Below, piece after piece: positions 45,058 to 54,210 of a DNA stretch of 64,000 nt (position 1 is the first letter of the stretch; each line of letters starts with the position of its first letter). This DNA is from CAUZIZ01 sp965218775. GTDB taxonomy: Bacteria; Acidobacteriota; UBA6911; RPQK01; JAJDTT01. Where the stretch lies: assembly GCA_965218775.1 (NCBI GenBank), contig CBDCLS010000005.1, positions 310,001 to 374,000 on the forward strand. Reading direction: 5' to 3'. The notes below the pieces were generated by a model, which made no database searches, was not told where the DNA came from, and worked only from the letters and a program-made list of their open reading frames with translations. The translations under genes and the position numbers were made by a program.

Positions 45058-46552
45058 AGCGAAAAGAGTAGAGATCGGCATCCTTCAGGATGAATCTGAT
45101 TCGCACCGGCTTGCCGGCCAGTGAACTGACGTCCTGGCTTCCCTTCCAACTTACCAAGCCGTCGATGTGGTCTCCGAAAACCTCATCGGCATCCGCCTGG
45201 GTAAAGCCCTTGATGGGCCTTCCCTGTTCGTCCTGAAGCTCCACCCATAGACCTCCGCCGCCCGAGGTGGCGTAGTTCAGGAGCAGCCTGTTTCCCTGAA
45301 ATCGGACGGCTTTCGTGACCATCTCACCGCCTCTCAGCGGCGCCTTGAGAGAAACGAAGCCGTCCATCCGAAGAGAGTAGCGCCTCACGTTGAGGTCAGG
45401 GCCGGTCCAATAGCCCTCGACCACGTAGATTGAAAGCTCGCTGGGCGACTCAGGTAGGTTAGAGACAGTCTCTACGATCCCCCATGCGATGCTGTTGTCT
45501 CCGTACACCCAGCTGTTGATTCGCGAAGGGCCGGGTCGAATGAAGGCCTCTTCCCACCGCTTGAAACTGAGACGATCCCGCCCCGTCATCAAGAGGGCAT
45601 CCGTGACAGCGGTTCCGTAGCGCTGGGACACCTGTGCCCGGTGACGCCGCACTTCTGGCCCGGGCAGGCGCCAGGTAGATTCGGTTCTTCCCCGGTCGGT
45701 ATAGCGCATGGGAAACCCAATCAGGATGTGCGGTGCCCGATAGTAGGGCCTCAGCTGATTCGTGTACAGGTGCTCACTCGGGGCTTCCGGGTACTCCAAC
45801 CAGACCGGTTTGGTCCAGTTGAGGAAATCGGGTGAGGTGGCCGTCAAGATGTCTCGAATTCCCTCTTTGAATCCTCGAAAGTAGGCCCGGTACTGGCCTT
45901 GATGGGGATCCCAGAAGGCGAGGTTCTGCGAGTCAAAGGCTCCCTCGGAGATGATGAGCTTATCGGTCATCGCTGTGAATCGAATGCCGTCAGGGGACTT
46001 GAGGGCCAATAGGCCCTTTTCGCCGTTGGATCGAATGATCATCTTGTATCGTGCATTCGCAGGAGTCTCGGGATTCTCGTCCTTGAAGATCGCGGCGTGA
46101 CCGGGATCCGCCTCAATCGTCGTGAGAGTCTTCTCGGTAAGGATGATGTTGTTGCTTCGACTCCCTCGGAACTCGACCAGCCCCAGGTTCGGCCTTTCAA
46201 AGTGGATGCCATCTCGGCTCTCCGCGTAACAGAGGAATGCTTCGTGTGGATACGTCTGTCCGGTAGCCGAAACGTCATACTGATAGGCTCCGTAGTACAT
46301 TCGATACCTATCTCCGTCCTGGAAAACAGTTCGGTAGTGACAGGCGTTTCCTTCCCAGGCCCTGTCCGTAATCAACGCGACGTTTCGTCGAACCGGGTGG
46401 TGCAGCTCCAATCGAGCACCTCCAGAGATCTTCTCGATCAGATAATCGTCAACCAGGAGTTCCAGGCGAGAGCCAATATCTATTGCGGGAGCCGCAGATG
46501 CGAAGAACGTCGAGCCGAGCCACAGGCCCCAAAGAGTAAGCATTCGTTTCAT
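45044..46552 (-). CDS. Secreted glycoside-hydrolase-like propeller protein, paralogue 3
   Basis: 502 aa from ATG 46552 with a GGGGGG stretch upstream; the in-frame 46624 start would add 24 residues before the signal. The signal is MLTLWGLWLGSTFFASAAPA. It has the same N-terminal LELLVDDYLIEKISGGARLE with LHHP and the same C-terminal RIRFILKDADLYSFRF as the copies at 21532 and 25780. Blades include YRMYYGAYQ and YYRAPHILIGFPMRY. Adjacent, convergent, to uxaC, which supports a role in uronate-containing glycans. Confidence 0.75.
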   Translation of the reverse strand: MKRMLTLWGLWLGSTFFASAAPAIDIGSRLELLVDDYLIEKISGGARLELHHPVRRNVALITDRAWEGNACHYRTVFQDGDRYRMYYGAYQYDVSATGQTYPHEAFLCYAESRDGIHFERPNLGLVEFRGSRSNNIILTEKTLTTIEADPGHAAIFKDENPETPANARYKMIIRSNGEKGLLALKSPDGIRFTAMTDKLIISEGAFDSQNLAFWDPHQGQYRAYFRGFKEGIRDILTATSPDFLNWTKPVWLEYPEAPSEHLYTNQLRPYYRAPHILIGFPMRYTDRGRTESTWRLPGPEVRRHRAQVSQRYGTAVTDALLMTGRDRLSFKRWEEAFIRPGPSRINSWVYGDNSIAWGIVETVSNLPESPSELSIYVVEGYWTGPDLNVRRYSLRMDGFVSLKAPLRGGEMVTKAVRFQGNRLLLNYATSGGGGLWVELQDEQGRPIKGFTQADADEVFGDHIDGLVSWKGSQDVSSLAGKPVRIRFILKDADLYSFRFSGN

Positions 46553-46654
46553 ATCAATACCCCCCAGCTGAGTTAGCCCCATTCGAGAACGAAACTTTCC
46601 AATGAAGTTCCCGCCACCGGTCACGCTGGATGATTTGGGTGAAAACTTCAGTTC

Positions 46655-46674
46655 CGCTCTCTCCTCGGAACTGG
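46655..46674 (+). repeat. Fragment of family H repeat
   Basis: CGCTCTCTCCTCGGAACTGG matches the first block of the copies at 5664 and 50757. Only this block is present. Confidence 0.5.
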
Positions 46675-46862
46675 CTTCGATGTTGCAGGCATTCGGCCCC
46701 GTGCGCGGCTGTGTTTTGCTCTTACGTCAATAGATGCTCTTCCCTAGCGACCTGCGACTTGCGACCGGTGCATTCTGGCTCCTATGGTATCCTTACGAAG
46801 AGTGGGCAGTAAAGCTCACTCTGGCCTCCTTTGAGGCATCAGGGGGAGGATAAGGAGAAGCC

Positions 46863-47447
46863 ATGCTCTTGCCCTCGGAAACGATCCTGAGCTTGATCCT
46901 CGGAGTGGGACTCAGCGCAGCATGTGGCTTTCGCGTCTTTGTCCCGCCTCTCATCATCAGTATCGCAGCGCTGTCGGGAAACCTGGAACTGTCTCCAGGT
47001 TTCGATTGGCTGGCAAGCTACCCGGCTCTGATTGCACTGGCGACGGCCTCGGTCCTCGAGATCCTGTGCTACTACATTCCTGTCGTGGATAATTTCATGG
47101 ACAGCATCGCTACACCTGCGGCCGTCGTGGCGGGAGCGGCAACTGCGGCGTCAATGGTCACGGATACCAGTCCCATGCTGGCCTGGGCGATTGCGGTGAT
47201 AGCCGGCGGTGCTGCTGCCGGTACGGTCCAGGCAACCACGGTCGCTTTACGCGGGGCATCGACACTGGCTACCGGTGGCCTGGCGAATCCACTGCTCTCC
47301 TCGGTCGAGCTGGGCGGAGCCGTCACGGCCTCGATTTCGGCCATGATTGCCCCCATCGTTACGCTGATTCTAATTTTGCTTCTGATCATTGTTGCCAGGA
47401 AGTTCTACCTCGGCCAGAGGGCCCATCCAGCGGCTCACCCCAGCTAA
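46863..47447 (+). CDS. DUF4126 membrane protein
   Basis: 194 aa with about five hydrophobic segments. The N-terminus ILSLILGVGLSAACGFRVFV with PPL is the DUF4126 signature, followed by EILCYYIPVVDNFMDSIATP and ATGGLANPLLSSVELGGAV. Inner-membrane protein of unknown function. AAGGAG lies at 46852-46857 before the ATG. Confidence 0.87.
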   Translation: MLLPSETILSLILGVGLSAACGFRVFVPPLIISIAALSGNLELSPGFDWLASYPALIALATASVLEILCYYIPVVDNFMDSIATPAAVVAGAATAASMVTDTSPMLAWAIAVIAGGAAAGTVQATTVALRGASTLATGGLANPLLSSVELGGAVTASISAMIAPIVTLILILLLIIVARKFYLGQRAHPAAHPS

Positions 47448-47486
47448 CCCACCCGGCCGAAATCACTGCCTGCAGGAAAATTCAGC

Positions 47487-48263
47487 ATGAAAAACTCGAA
47501 CAGATGGGCACTTGCCCTGCTTTCCCTCAGCTTGACCACGACGTGGTCCTTCGGTGCTCAGGCTACGGATTACGGACCACCGATATTCCCTTCTTTCGAA
47601 CAGTTGATGGGACGGCTGAAGAAGTGGGGGAAAGACCATTCCCGGCTCCTGACGCTGCGGGACCTGGGGAAAAGCCTGCAGGGACGTCCGCTGATCGCGG
47701 CGGTGCTAACGGATCCCGACGCCCTCGCTCAGGACAAGGAACACGTGCTCATCACCGCCCAGCATTGTGGCGGGGAGCGATCCGCGGCCACCGAGGGCTT
47801 CGTGCTCTACGTCTGCGCCACCTCCACCGCGGCAGCTCGGGAGTGGCTTGCCGAAAAGGCGATGCCCAGGTTTGCCACCAAGATCGCTGGACATCCCGCA
47901 ATGGAAGGCAAGGTGATTAGACAAGCCGTCGCGAATCTGCCGGACGCCCCTGGTCATTTCGACGCCCATCTATATCTGGAAAAGGGCGATGTTCCTGGAT
48001 CCCGGGAAAAACCTATTGAACATGGACTAGCCCTGCGACTTCGAATCCCCTACTCCAAGGCCCGGATCACGGACCTTCGTCTCAACGGTCGTCCGGTATC
48101 CGTCTCTGAGAGCGACGGATACTTGACCTGGGTGGCAAGGGGATTTATCTATGTGCAACTCAACATTCCCCCAGAGCGCTGCCTCAAAGACGATCTCTTC
48201 GTTATTACCTGTGCCTACGATCCAGGAGAGCGGCGCAGATTTGGTCTGGGTTGGCAAGAGTAG
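47487..48263 (+). CDS. Secreted M14-carboxypeptidase-like protein, probably internally deleted
   Basis: 258 aa with a signal peptide (WALALLSLSLTTTWSFGAQA). The next part resembles the start of an M14 zinc peptidase: SRLLTLRDLGKSLQGRPL, then HVLITAQHCGGERSAATEGF where the zinc His and Glu would lie. After EWLAEKAMPRF the sequence switches to a different domain (DAHLYLEKGDVPGS, KARITDLRLNGRPVSVSESD). The roughly 200 residues holding the third zinc ligand and catalytic Glu are absent. Either an in-frame deletion or an unfamiliar family. Peptidase activity is unlikely. Confidence 0.5.
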   Translation: MKNSNRWALALLSLSLTTTWSFGAQATDYGPPIFPSFEQLMGRLKKWGKDHSRLLTLRDLGKSLQGRPLIAAVLTDPDALAQDKEHVLITAQHCGGERSAATEGFVLYVCATSTAAAREWLAEKAMPRFATKIAGHPAMEGKVIRQAVANLPDAPGHFDAHLYLEKGDVPGSREKPIEHGLALRLRIPYSKARITDLRLNGRPVSVSESDGYLTWVARGFIYVQLNIPPERCLKDDLFVITCAYDPGERRRFGLGWQE

Positions 48264-48329
48264 GGGAGTTTAGTGCGGCCGCCTATCGGTGGTCCCCGTG
48301 AATCGGTTGCGGTTGAAAGGAGCTCTATC

Positions 48330-50099
48330 GTGTTCCACTGGAATTGTCGGCGTCTGACGGGGCTCTGCTCTAAGAGCTCCATTCTTGTTCTACTGGTGCT
48401 CGGCCTAAGTCTTCCTGCCTGGTCCCAAGAACTTCCCCGCACCGTCATCAAGGTGGTGACTGATCAGGGCCTGGTCGATTCAGTACCGGCTGGCGGGCGC
48501 TGGGGCCTCCCGAACGGCACGCTCGGGACCCAAGGCAACCCGATTCCTGTTCAGGACATCAATGCAGTCTCTTTCAGAATCGGCGACCGAGTGAACCCTC
48601 AGTGGGCACCTGGATCCACCGAGGTCAACTCGGCAAATCCTCAGACGACCTTCCCCAAGCCTCCCGGAGAGCTGGAAGTCCTCTGTACAGGCTGCAACGG
48701 CGCCGGACCTTCAATGACCATTATTCTGTGGTCTGGCCTCCCCCTCAACGTGGCCCACGTCATGGTCGCACGCGTCAGCCTGGGGGTCGACGCAACCGAC
48801 CCGAGCACCGTATACCATGACGGAAATTCCATTCTCGTGGATATTTGGTTTGCCCGCACAGCCTTGACCGCCAATCGCCCCCCCGAAGTCGATGCTGGCC
48901 CGAATCAAACCGTGGAGTTCGGCCAGACCGCCACACTTCAGGGCTCGGTGGAGGATCCGGACGAAAATCCGCTCACCCTTCTGTGGACCTTAGAAGAGGC
49001 AATCCCGGAGAATGAGATCACGATCGCTAATGCCAACTCGGCGGTAGCGACCTTCATAGCCCCCAATGACGCCGCGAGCCTGACATTCCGACTCTGTGCT
49101 GACGACGGCAAGGCGGCAGAGGTCTGTGACACGACAAACGTTTCGGTGATTCCGCCCGCTCCAACCATCCTGTCCAGCACACCTGAGAGCGCTTCCCCCG
49201 GCAGCCGCCTCACCTTAGACGGCACGGGATTCGCAACGGGAGGAGCAGAGGTCCTTTTCGATACGATCCCGGGCCTCGACCTCGCCGTTCAGGACGACTC
49301 AACAATACTAGTCACGGTTCCCTCCGGTCTTTCCCCCGGTCCGGTTGACATTACTGTAACGACAGTGGGTGGGTCAGCCACACTACCTGGTGGCCAGGGC
49401 GGCTTCAACCTCGAGAAGAAGTTATATTTCGCACAATTCGGAAACGGCGATGGATCTACCGCCGATGTGCTTCTGACCAATGCCTCGGCGGCTGAATCGG
49501 TTTCGGGCAGCGCCAATTTTCTGGATGACGGAGGCCTTCCCCTTCCCGTGGGTACCACTACCACCGATGACCAAGGTCCGCCCACCTTCCAGATAAGTAG
49601 CAGCGTTTCCTTCTTGATTCCCCCCTTGAGTGCCATCACCATCTCCACGGACGGTCAGGGTGAACTGGTGGCCGGAAGCGTCGTAGTGACAGCCAATCGT
49701 AATCTGGGAGGAGTCATCCGCTTTCGTATCCCAGGTGTGGGTAGCGCCGGTGTCGATGAAAGCGAACCCCTGGAGGGATTCATAACACCGGTGCGGCGCA
49801 AGCTGGGCGAGATCAATACCGGAGCCGGGGTTCACAACACGGAATCCGAGTCCATCTCCTTGCGATTCAAGCTCAGGCAAGGAGGGCAGGAAATAGCTCA
49901 GGCAAATCGCCCGAACTTCCCTCCAGGGGGACACCTGGCCCTGTTCATCGACGAGCTCTTTCCCAGCGTTGACACCGACGATTTCAAGGGGACCCTGGTA
50001 GTAGAAGTAGACGGTGGGAAGAAGGCGGCGGCTACGGCTTTGGAACTGGGATCAGAACCGGGCGAATTTACGAGCCTGCCGGTACAGCCACTGGAATGA
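48330..50099 (+). CDS. Secreted PKD- and IPT/TIG-domain protein
   Basis: 589 aa from GTG 48330 (AAAGGAG at 48316-48322). The signal peptide is KSSILVLLVLGLSLPAWSQ. After an N-terminal beta domain (about 30-180) comes a PKD-like domain NRPPEVDAGPNQTVEFGQTA, then an IPT/TIG domain PTILSSTPESASPGSRLTLD with GTGF, and a C-terminal region LYFAQFGNGDGSTADVLLTN that I associate with surface proteins of Acidobacteriota-like genomes. No enzyme motif. Probably a surface or matrix protein. Confidence 0.78.
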   Translation: MFHWNCRRLTGLCSKSSILVLLVLGLSLPAWSQELPRTVIKVVTDQGLVDSVPAGGRWGLPNGTLGTQGNPIPVQDINAVSFRIGDRVNPQWAPGSTEVNSANPQTTFPKPPGELEVLCTGCNGAGPSMTIILWSGLPLNVAHVMVARVSLGVDATDPSTVYHDGNSILVDIWFARTALTANRPPEVDAGPNQTVEFGQTATLQGSVEDPDENPLTLLWTLEEAIPENEITIANANSAVATFIAPNDAASLTFRLCADDGKAAEVCDTTNVSVIPPAPTILSSTPESASPGSRLTLDGTGFATGGAEVLFDTIPGLDLAVQDDSTILVTVPSGLSPGPVDITVTTVGGSATLPGGQGGFNLEKKLYFAQFGNGDGSTADVLLTNASAAESVSGSANFLDDGGLPLPVGTTTTDDQGPPTFQISSSVSFLIPPLSAITISTDGQGELVAGSVVVTANRNLGGVIRFRIPGVGSAGVDESEPLEGFITPVRRKLGEINTGAGVHNTESESISLRFKLRQGGQEIAQANRPNFPPGGHLALFIDELFPSVDTDDFKGTLVVEVDGGKKAAATALELGSEPGEFTSLPVQPLE

Positions 50100-50163
50100 G
50101 TGATCCACAGCCCCCGTCGATGGCGGCGGCGACTCGCTACGAAAATCCATACATACGCCGGGG

Positions 50164-50655
50164 TTAGGGGAGTTCGATCGTTCCTTCCACCTCGCAAACG
50201 AAGCGATCTCCAAGCGAGGTGCAGTCGAACTTGCTGCCGCCTTTCATCCCTGCGAACCGACCGCTTCCTTTGAAATAGATTGCAGTGCCGACATCATGTC
50301 CATCGGCCGCTTGGCTCGTCCAGCGCTCGTAATAGGAAGAGCCGTCGGCAAAAATGAATTTGCCATAACCGCTGCCCTTCCCAGTCCCGTCTCCGCGGTA
50401 GTCCCCAGTTCCCCATATCTCGATTTTATAGGGTGGCTCCGCAGGTCCCTCGCGCCGGAGGCCCAAGCCCTTGGCCTCGAACAGAGCGATGTTGTGTCCC
50501 TGCTCGTCTCCCACTTCAACCTGATCGGATCGCGTCACGACGTTGATGTGTTGAGACTGGAACTTGATTGTCTTGCCACTTGAAGCGGAGTGTCTCGGGG
50601 CAACTGTCATCGTGGTCAATAGCAGAACGACCAAACAAGAAAACCATCTAGTCAT
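50164..50655 (-). CDS. Secreted small beta-barrel-like protein
   Basis: 163 aa with signal peptide MTRWFSCLVVLLLTTMTVAP. The mature part is Gly- and aromatic-rich beta sequence: GTGDYRGDGTGKGSGYGKFI, YYERWTSQA, IYFKGSGRFAGMKGGSKFDC and FVCEVEGTIELP with two Cys near the end. The pattern is like allene-oxide-cyclase- or lipocalin-type small barrels, but I cannot assign a family. AGGAGA precedes ATG 50655. Confidence 0.65.
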   Translation of the reverse strand: MTRWFSCLVVLLLTTMTVAPRHSASSGKTIKFQSQHINVVTRSDQVEVGDEQGHNIALFEAKGLGLRREGPAEPPYKIEIWGTGDYRGDGTGKGSGYGKFIFADGSSYYERWTSQAADGHDVGTAIYFKGSGRFAGMKGGSKFDCTSLGDRFVCEVEGTIELP

Positions 50656-50756
50656 AGCGTTTCTCCTGAAAACGGAATCCCTTTTCTGTTCTCACAGGAT
50701 CAAAGTCTCCTGTATACCCTACTCGGGCCCCCGATTGAGGGCAGGGAAATTGTGCT

Positions 50757-50829
50757 GTTGTCCGGCTCTCTCCTCGGAACTTGGAGCCACACTGCTAACG
50801 GGTCAAGTCGTTCGCGGCTCTGCTGGATC
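50757..50829 (+). repeat. Dispersed intergenic repeat, family H, copy 2
   Basis: Blocks GCTCTCTCCTCGGA and CAAGTCGTTCGCGGCTCTG match 5664-5735 in the same order. Lies upstream of the minus-strand small-barrel gene. Confidence 0.7.
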
Positions 50830-50886
50830 TGGCTTCGTCCCACGCAGACTGGCTGGGGACTACGGTCGTCGCCCTCTAGCAAAGGG

Positions 50887-51163
50887 CTAGTGCCCTGACA
50901 CATAAATACTGCTATGTTTGTGGCGAGCGCGACGGGTCGAGTTCGCGAAACGACGACGAAGACCATGCTTGGCCATAGTGGAGGAGGAGTGACAAAGAAA
51001 TCGGCCCGTCCCGTCGCCACCCGTAGGGCAGATGGGGGTTGTGGCCGATCTCTGCGTTGGTCGTCGTCGAAGATGGCCAAGCATCGTCTTCCTCCTCCCG
51101 CCTTGATCTCGCCTCACAAGACCCATCTGCAAACATAGCAGTATTTATGTGTCAGGGCACTAG
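50887..51163. repeat. 277-bp MITE with perfect 34-bp terminal inverted repeats
   Basis: 50887-50920 and 51130-51163 are perfect 34-base inverted copies starting CTAGTGCCCTGACACATAAA. Inner parts are imperfectly inverted too (CATGCTTGGCCAT and ATGGCCAAGCATC), so the whole element can fold. TA at both outer ends (50888-50889, 51161-51162) would fit an IS630/mariner-type TA target duplication. The right end supplies the stop codon of the OmpA-family gene. Confidence 0.92.
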
Positions 51164-52023
51164 TGTTGATCGGGCAAAGGTTCCCTGTAATCGACCACCG
51201 TATCGATCACGCCTATTTCGACGCGCCGATTCTTGGACCTCGCGTTGGCACTGGTGCCGGACACGAGGGGATTGGATTTCCCGAAGCCCTTGGTGCCAAC
51301 GATGCTGGATTCAATGCCTGCCTCGACCAGATAGTCGCTAACGGCCTGGGCGCGCTGCTCAGACAAAATCTGATTGTAGGACGCCGTCCCAACGTCGTCG
51401 GTATGACCGTAGATCTGGATACGGTAACCCCTCGAAGTTAGAAGGACACCCGCGATCCTGCTCAGAAGCTCCCGGTTTTCCGGTCGTAACGAGGCCTTGT
51501 CGAAGTCGAATTCGATGGCATCGCTGCCCAGGTTCATCACGACTCCCAAAGCGGTTCTCCGAGTCTCGACAATCTTGCTCAGAGCATCCTTCAGCCGGTT
51601 CATTTCCTCAACTCGCTCGGCGCGGATCCTCGCCGCCTCGTCGAGCGCCGATTGAGCCCGCTGCTCCGCCGCCTTTCTCGCCTTCTCGGCTGCTTCCGCC
51701 TGAGCCTCTGCCGTCAACTGAGCCGCCTCAGCCCGAGCCCGCCCTTCGGCAGCAATCTGAGCCTCCTCCTGTGCCTGCTTGGCCAGAACCAATGCAGACC
51801 TTGCCTGATCGGCGACGGCTTCAGCGTGTTGGAGAAGATCCTGAACCTGCTTGCTCAAATCAGATATCTGATTCTCCATGCCGGTTTGTCGATTTAGAAA
51901 GAGATAAGAGAGGCCAGCGAGCAGCAGCAGCAAGACAAGCAGCAGCAGGGTTTGAACCAGGGGAAACCGGCTCTGCCTCGACTCCTGCCCACTCTCTGGG
52001 GCCCCGGTTTGATCGTCTGCCAC
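51160..52023 (-). CDS. OmpA-family peptidoglycan-binding protein with TM and coiled coil
   Basis: 287 aa. One membrane segment near 22-43 (LVQTLLLLVLLLLLAGLSYL), an Ala/Glu/Arg-rich coiled coil near 48-155, and a C-terminal OmpA domain: IEFDFDKASLRPENRELL, YGHTDDVGTASYNQILSEQR and GFGKSNPLVSGTSANARSKN with RRVEI, the peptidoglycan-binding residues. Anchors the inner membrane to the cell wall, MotB-like in layout. Its TAG stop belongs to the end of the adjacent MITE, so the last residues may differ from the ancestral protein. Confidence 0.88.
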   Translation of the reverse strand: MADDQTGAPESGQESRQSRFPLVQTLLLLVLLLLLAGLSYLFLNRQTGMENQISDLSKQVQDLLQHAEAVADQARSALVLAKQAQEEAQIAAEGRARAEAAQLTAEAQAEAAEKARKAAEQRAQSALDEAARIRAERVEEMNRLKDALSKIVETRRTALGVVMNLGSDAIEFDFDKASLRPENRELLSRIAGVLLTSRGYRIQIYGHTDDVGTASYNQILSEQRAQAVSDYLVEAGIESSIVGTKGFGKSNPLVSGTSANARSKNRRVEIGVIDTVVDYREPLPDQH

Positions 52024-52151
52024 TACTCTTCAGCTTACCACACCCGACTCCCTTGCCCGAATCTGCTCTCCCAGCCCAGAAGTTGACCAATTGGTGGCAG
52101 GACCTGGGTGTACTATAGAGAAGGAAAGCCTGCTCTTTTCTGAAGGGGAAT

Positions 52152-53480
52152 ATGCAGCATTCGGAAAATCTGGAAGCGACCGTGCCTGTTCAGGAATCGG
52201 TCATTCGGCGGATGACCCGGCTGGCCAACCAACACGATGCGGTGAACCTGGCACAGGGTTTCACCGACGAAGCTCCCACCTACGATCTCGTCTGGGGAGG
52301 TATTGCGGCAATGCTGGGAGGCACCGACGAGGGCATCGAGCAGCTTGAATCCTTGAGCGTGAAAGAGATCCTGGGAAGACAGCGAGACGACTCAGGGAGC
52401 CAGTCCGATGTCTGCCTGCGTGAACTCCTGAGTCGGGTTCAGAACTCCCGCGACCGCCTCAACCAATACTCGTTCCCTTTCGGCCTTCCCGAGCTTCGCG
52501 AAGCAATTGCACGCTATACCAGCCGATTCTCTGGATTCCATCCGGATCCGGAACGAGAAATCACCGTCGTCCTGGGTGCCACGGAAGGACTGGCAACGGT
52601 GTTGCGGGCGACCTGCAGGCCAGGTGACGGGGTTCTGATCCTTCAGCCATTTCATGAGATGTACCCCTCCCAGGCCAAGGTTTTTGGAATCCGACCAGAG
52701 TTCATATCGCTGAGGGAAGACCCTGACTCCGGTCAGTGGATTCTCGACCGGGAGGAGCTCGAAGCGTCCCTACAGCGAGATATCAAAGCCCTGATCTTGA
52801 ATACCCCGCACAACCCGACCGGCAAGGTGTTCAGCAGGAGCGAATTGGAGTTCATCGCAAAGAGCTGTAAACGCCATGAAGTCCTGATCATCACCGATGA
52901 AATATACGAACATATTCTTTACGGATCGAATCAGCATCACTGTCTGGCCGCACTCGATGGCATGCGTGATCACACCATTGTGGTCAACTCCATCTCCAAG
53001 ACCGGTAATGCGACGGGTTGGCGGATCGGCTGGGTACTTTCCCCGCAGGCCTACACACAAGCGATACGCGGGGTTCACGATACGCTAGTGGTACAGGCAC
53101 CGACGCCGCTGCAAAAGGCGGCTATCCGCCTACTCAATATGGAGGATGAGTTCTACCAACTGATCAAGCGCAGCTACGAGGCCAAGAAAGAAACGCTTCT
53201 GATGGCCCTACGTGGAGTGGGCTTTTGTGTGACTTCGCCTCAGGGTTCTTACTATCTGTTTGCCAATTATCGGCAGGTACCCGGTCTCGAATCTCTCTCC
53301 CCCATGGACGCGGCTATGTTCTTGATCACGGAAAGGGGGGTTGCGGCGGTTCCCGGCGATAACTTCTACCACCATGATCCCACCGGCAACAACTATTTGC
53401 GCTTTGCCTTTTGCCGCAACCTGAACACGCTGCAAGAGGCCGCGCAGAGGCTATCGAGGCTGGGAGAAGTCGGCAAGTAA
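52152..53480 (+). CDS. Class I/II PLP-dependent aminotransferase
   Basis: 442 aa, cytoplasmic aspartate-aminotransferase fold. NLAQGFTDEAPTYD near 33, LGATEGLATVLRA near 145, LILNTPHNPTGKVF near 215, the cofactor Asp and Tyr in IITDEIYEHILYG and Lys in NSISKTGNATGWRIGWV, with the late Arg in NYLRFAFCRN. Likely a kynurenine- or methionine-type aminotransferase; the exact substrate is open. A 30-residue segment around SLSVKEILGRQRDDSGSQSD near 70-90 looks like an insertion relative to the core. Confidence 0.87.
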   Translation: MQHSENLEATVPVQESVIRRMTRLANQHDAVNLAQGFTDEAPTYDLVWGGIAAMLGGTDEGIEQLESLSVKEILGRQRDDSGSQSDVCLRELLSRVQNSRDRLNQYSFPFGLPELREAIARYTSRFSGFHPDPEREITVVLGATEGLATVLRATCRPGDGVLILQPFHEMYPSQAKVFGIRPEFISLREDPDSGQWILDREELEASLQRDIKALILNTPHNPTGKVFSRSELEFIAKSCKRHEVLIITDEIYEHILYGSNQHHCLAALDGMRDHTIVVNSISKTGNATGWRIGWVLSPQAYTQAIRGVHDTLVVQAPTPLQKAAIRLLNMEDEFYQLIKRSYEAKKETLLMALRGVGFCVTSPQGSYYLFANYRQVPGLESLSPMDAAMFLITERGVAAVPGDNFYHHDPTGNNYLRFAFCRNLNTLQEAAQRLSRLGEVGK

Positions 53481-53561
53481 GGATCTATCAGGTGTGATAG
53501 TCGGCACCCGATCTTACAGACAGCGTCCGATTTGATCGAAATCGAATGACCGCTTTCGCCT

Positions 53562-53700
53562 GAGGCTGTGTGAAAAGTCCAAAACCTCTTTGATTTAGGG
53601 GTCTCTTTACCCTTCCTACGACGGAGATCGTGGCTTACACGCGATCCTATGAAGTCAAAATTTCAAATCCGAAATCATGAATGACTTTTCACACAGCCTC
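53562..53700. repeat. 139-bp MITE-like element, family E
   Basis: GAGGCTGTGTGAAAAGTC at 53562-53579 is perfectly inverted at 53683-53700. CGCCT stands before the left end and overlaps the right end. No coding capacity. Confidence 0.88.
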
Positions 53701-54210
53701 GCCTAAAAGCGGACGTTCAAATTCTCCCCGAAAACGTCGAATGAACGACCGCTAACGGCCCAAGAGCAGACACTCAGAAGAGGCACTCTACTGGTCATAG
53801 TCTGCCGTAGGTGAAATCTGAAGAAAACTACTGAAAACTCAATTGGTCCCAGGGTTTTCGTCGCAGCTTTCTGACTGGACGATAACTGGACGACAGTAGC
53901 GGGGTGACCTATGACGGCCCCATTCATCGAGCACACCCAAAAGGTTCGTCCCACCCTGCGGGACCTGGAGCAGAGGCAACGAGCCGCGCTCTCGTCGTCC
54001 TCCGGGCGAACGGGCACAGAGAAGCCGTTCCCGGCCTCAAGATCAAGTTCGAACCGAATCGAAACCTCGAGCACTCACGAGCCCAGTAGAACGGAGCGGC
54101 GCCGCCTCTACATGGCACGGCGCCTTCCGATCGAAGTCTGGTAACCTTCTGGCATCAACAGAGGGTGCCTTGGCGACCGCCTGGCGGCCTGTGCCTCGCA
54201 GCTGAGTGCC
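53701..54210. other. About 500 bp without recognisable gene
   Basis: A plus-strand frame 53911-54144 (TAPFIEHTQKVRPTLRDLEQ) has skewed Ser/Arg composition and no family resemblance. I see no RNA gene or terminator. Confidence 0.4.

Noticed and set aside
50887..53700. CRISPR array
   Set aside because: The repeats are pairs of inverted arms, not regularly spaced direct repeats with spacers. No cas gene is present.
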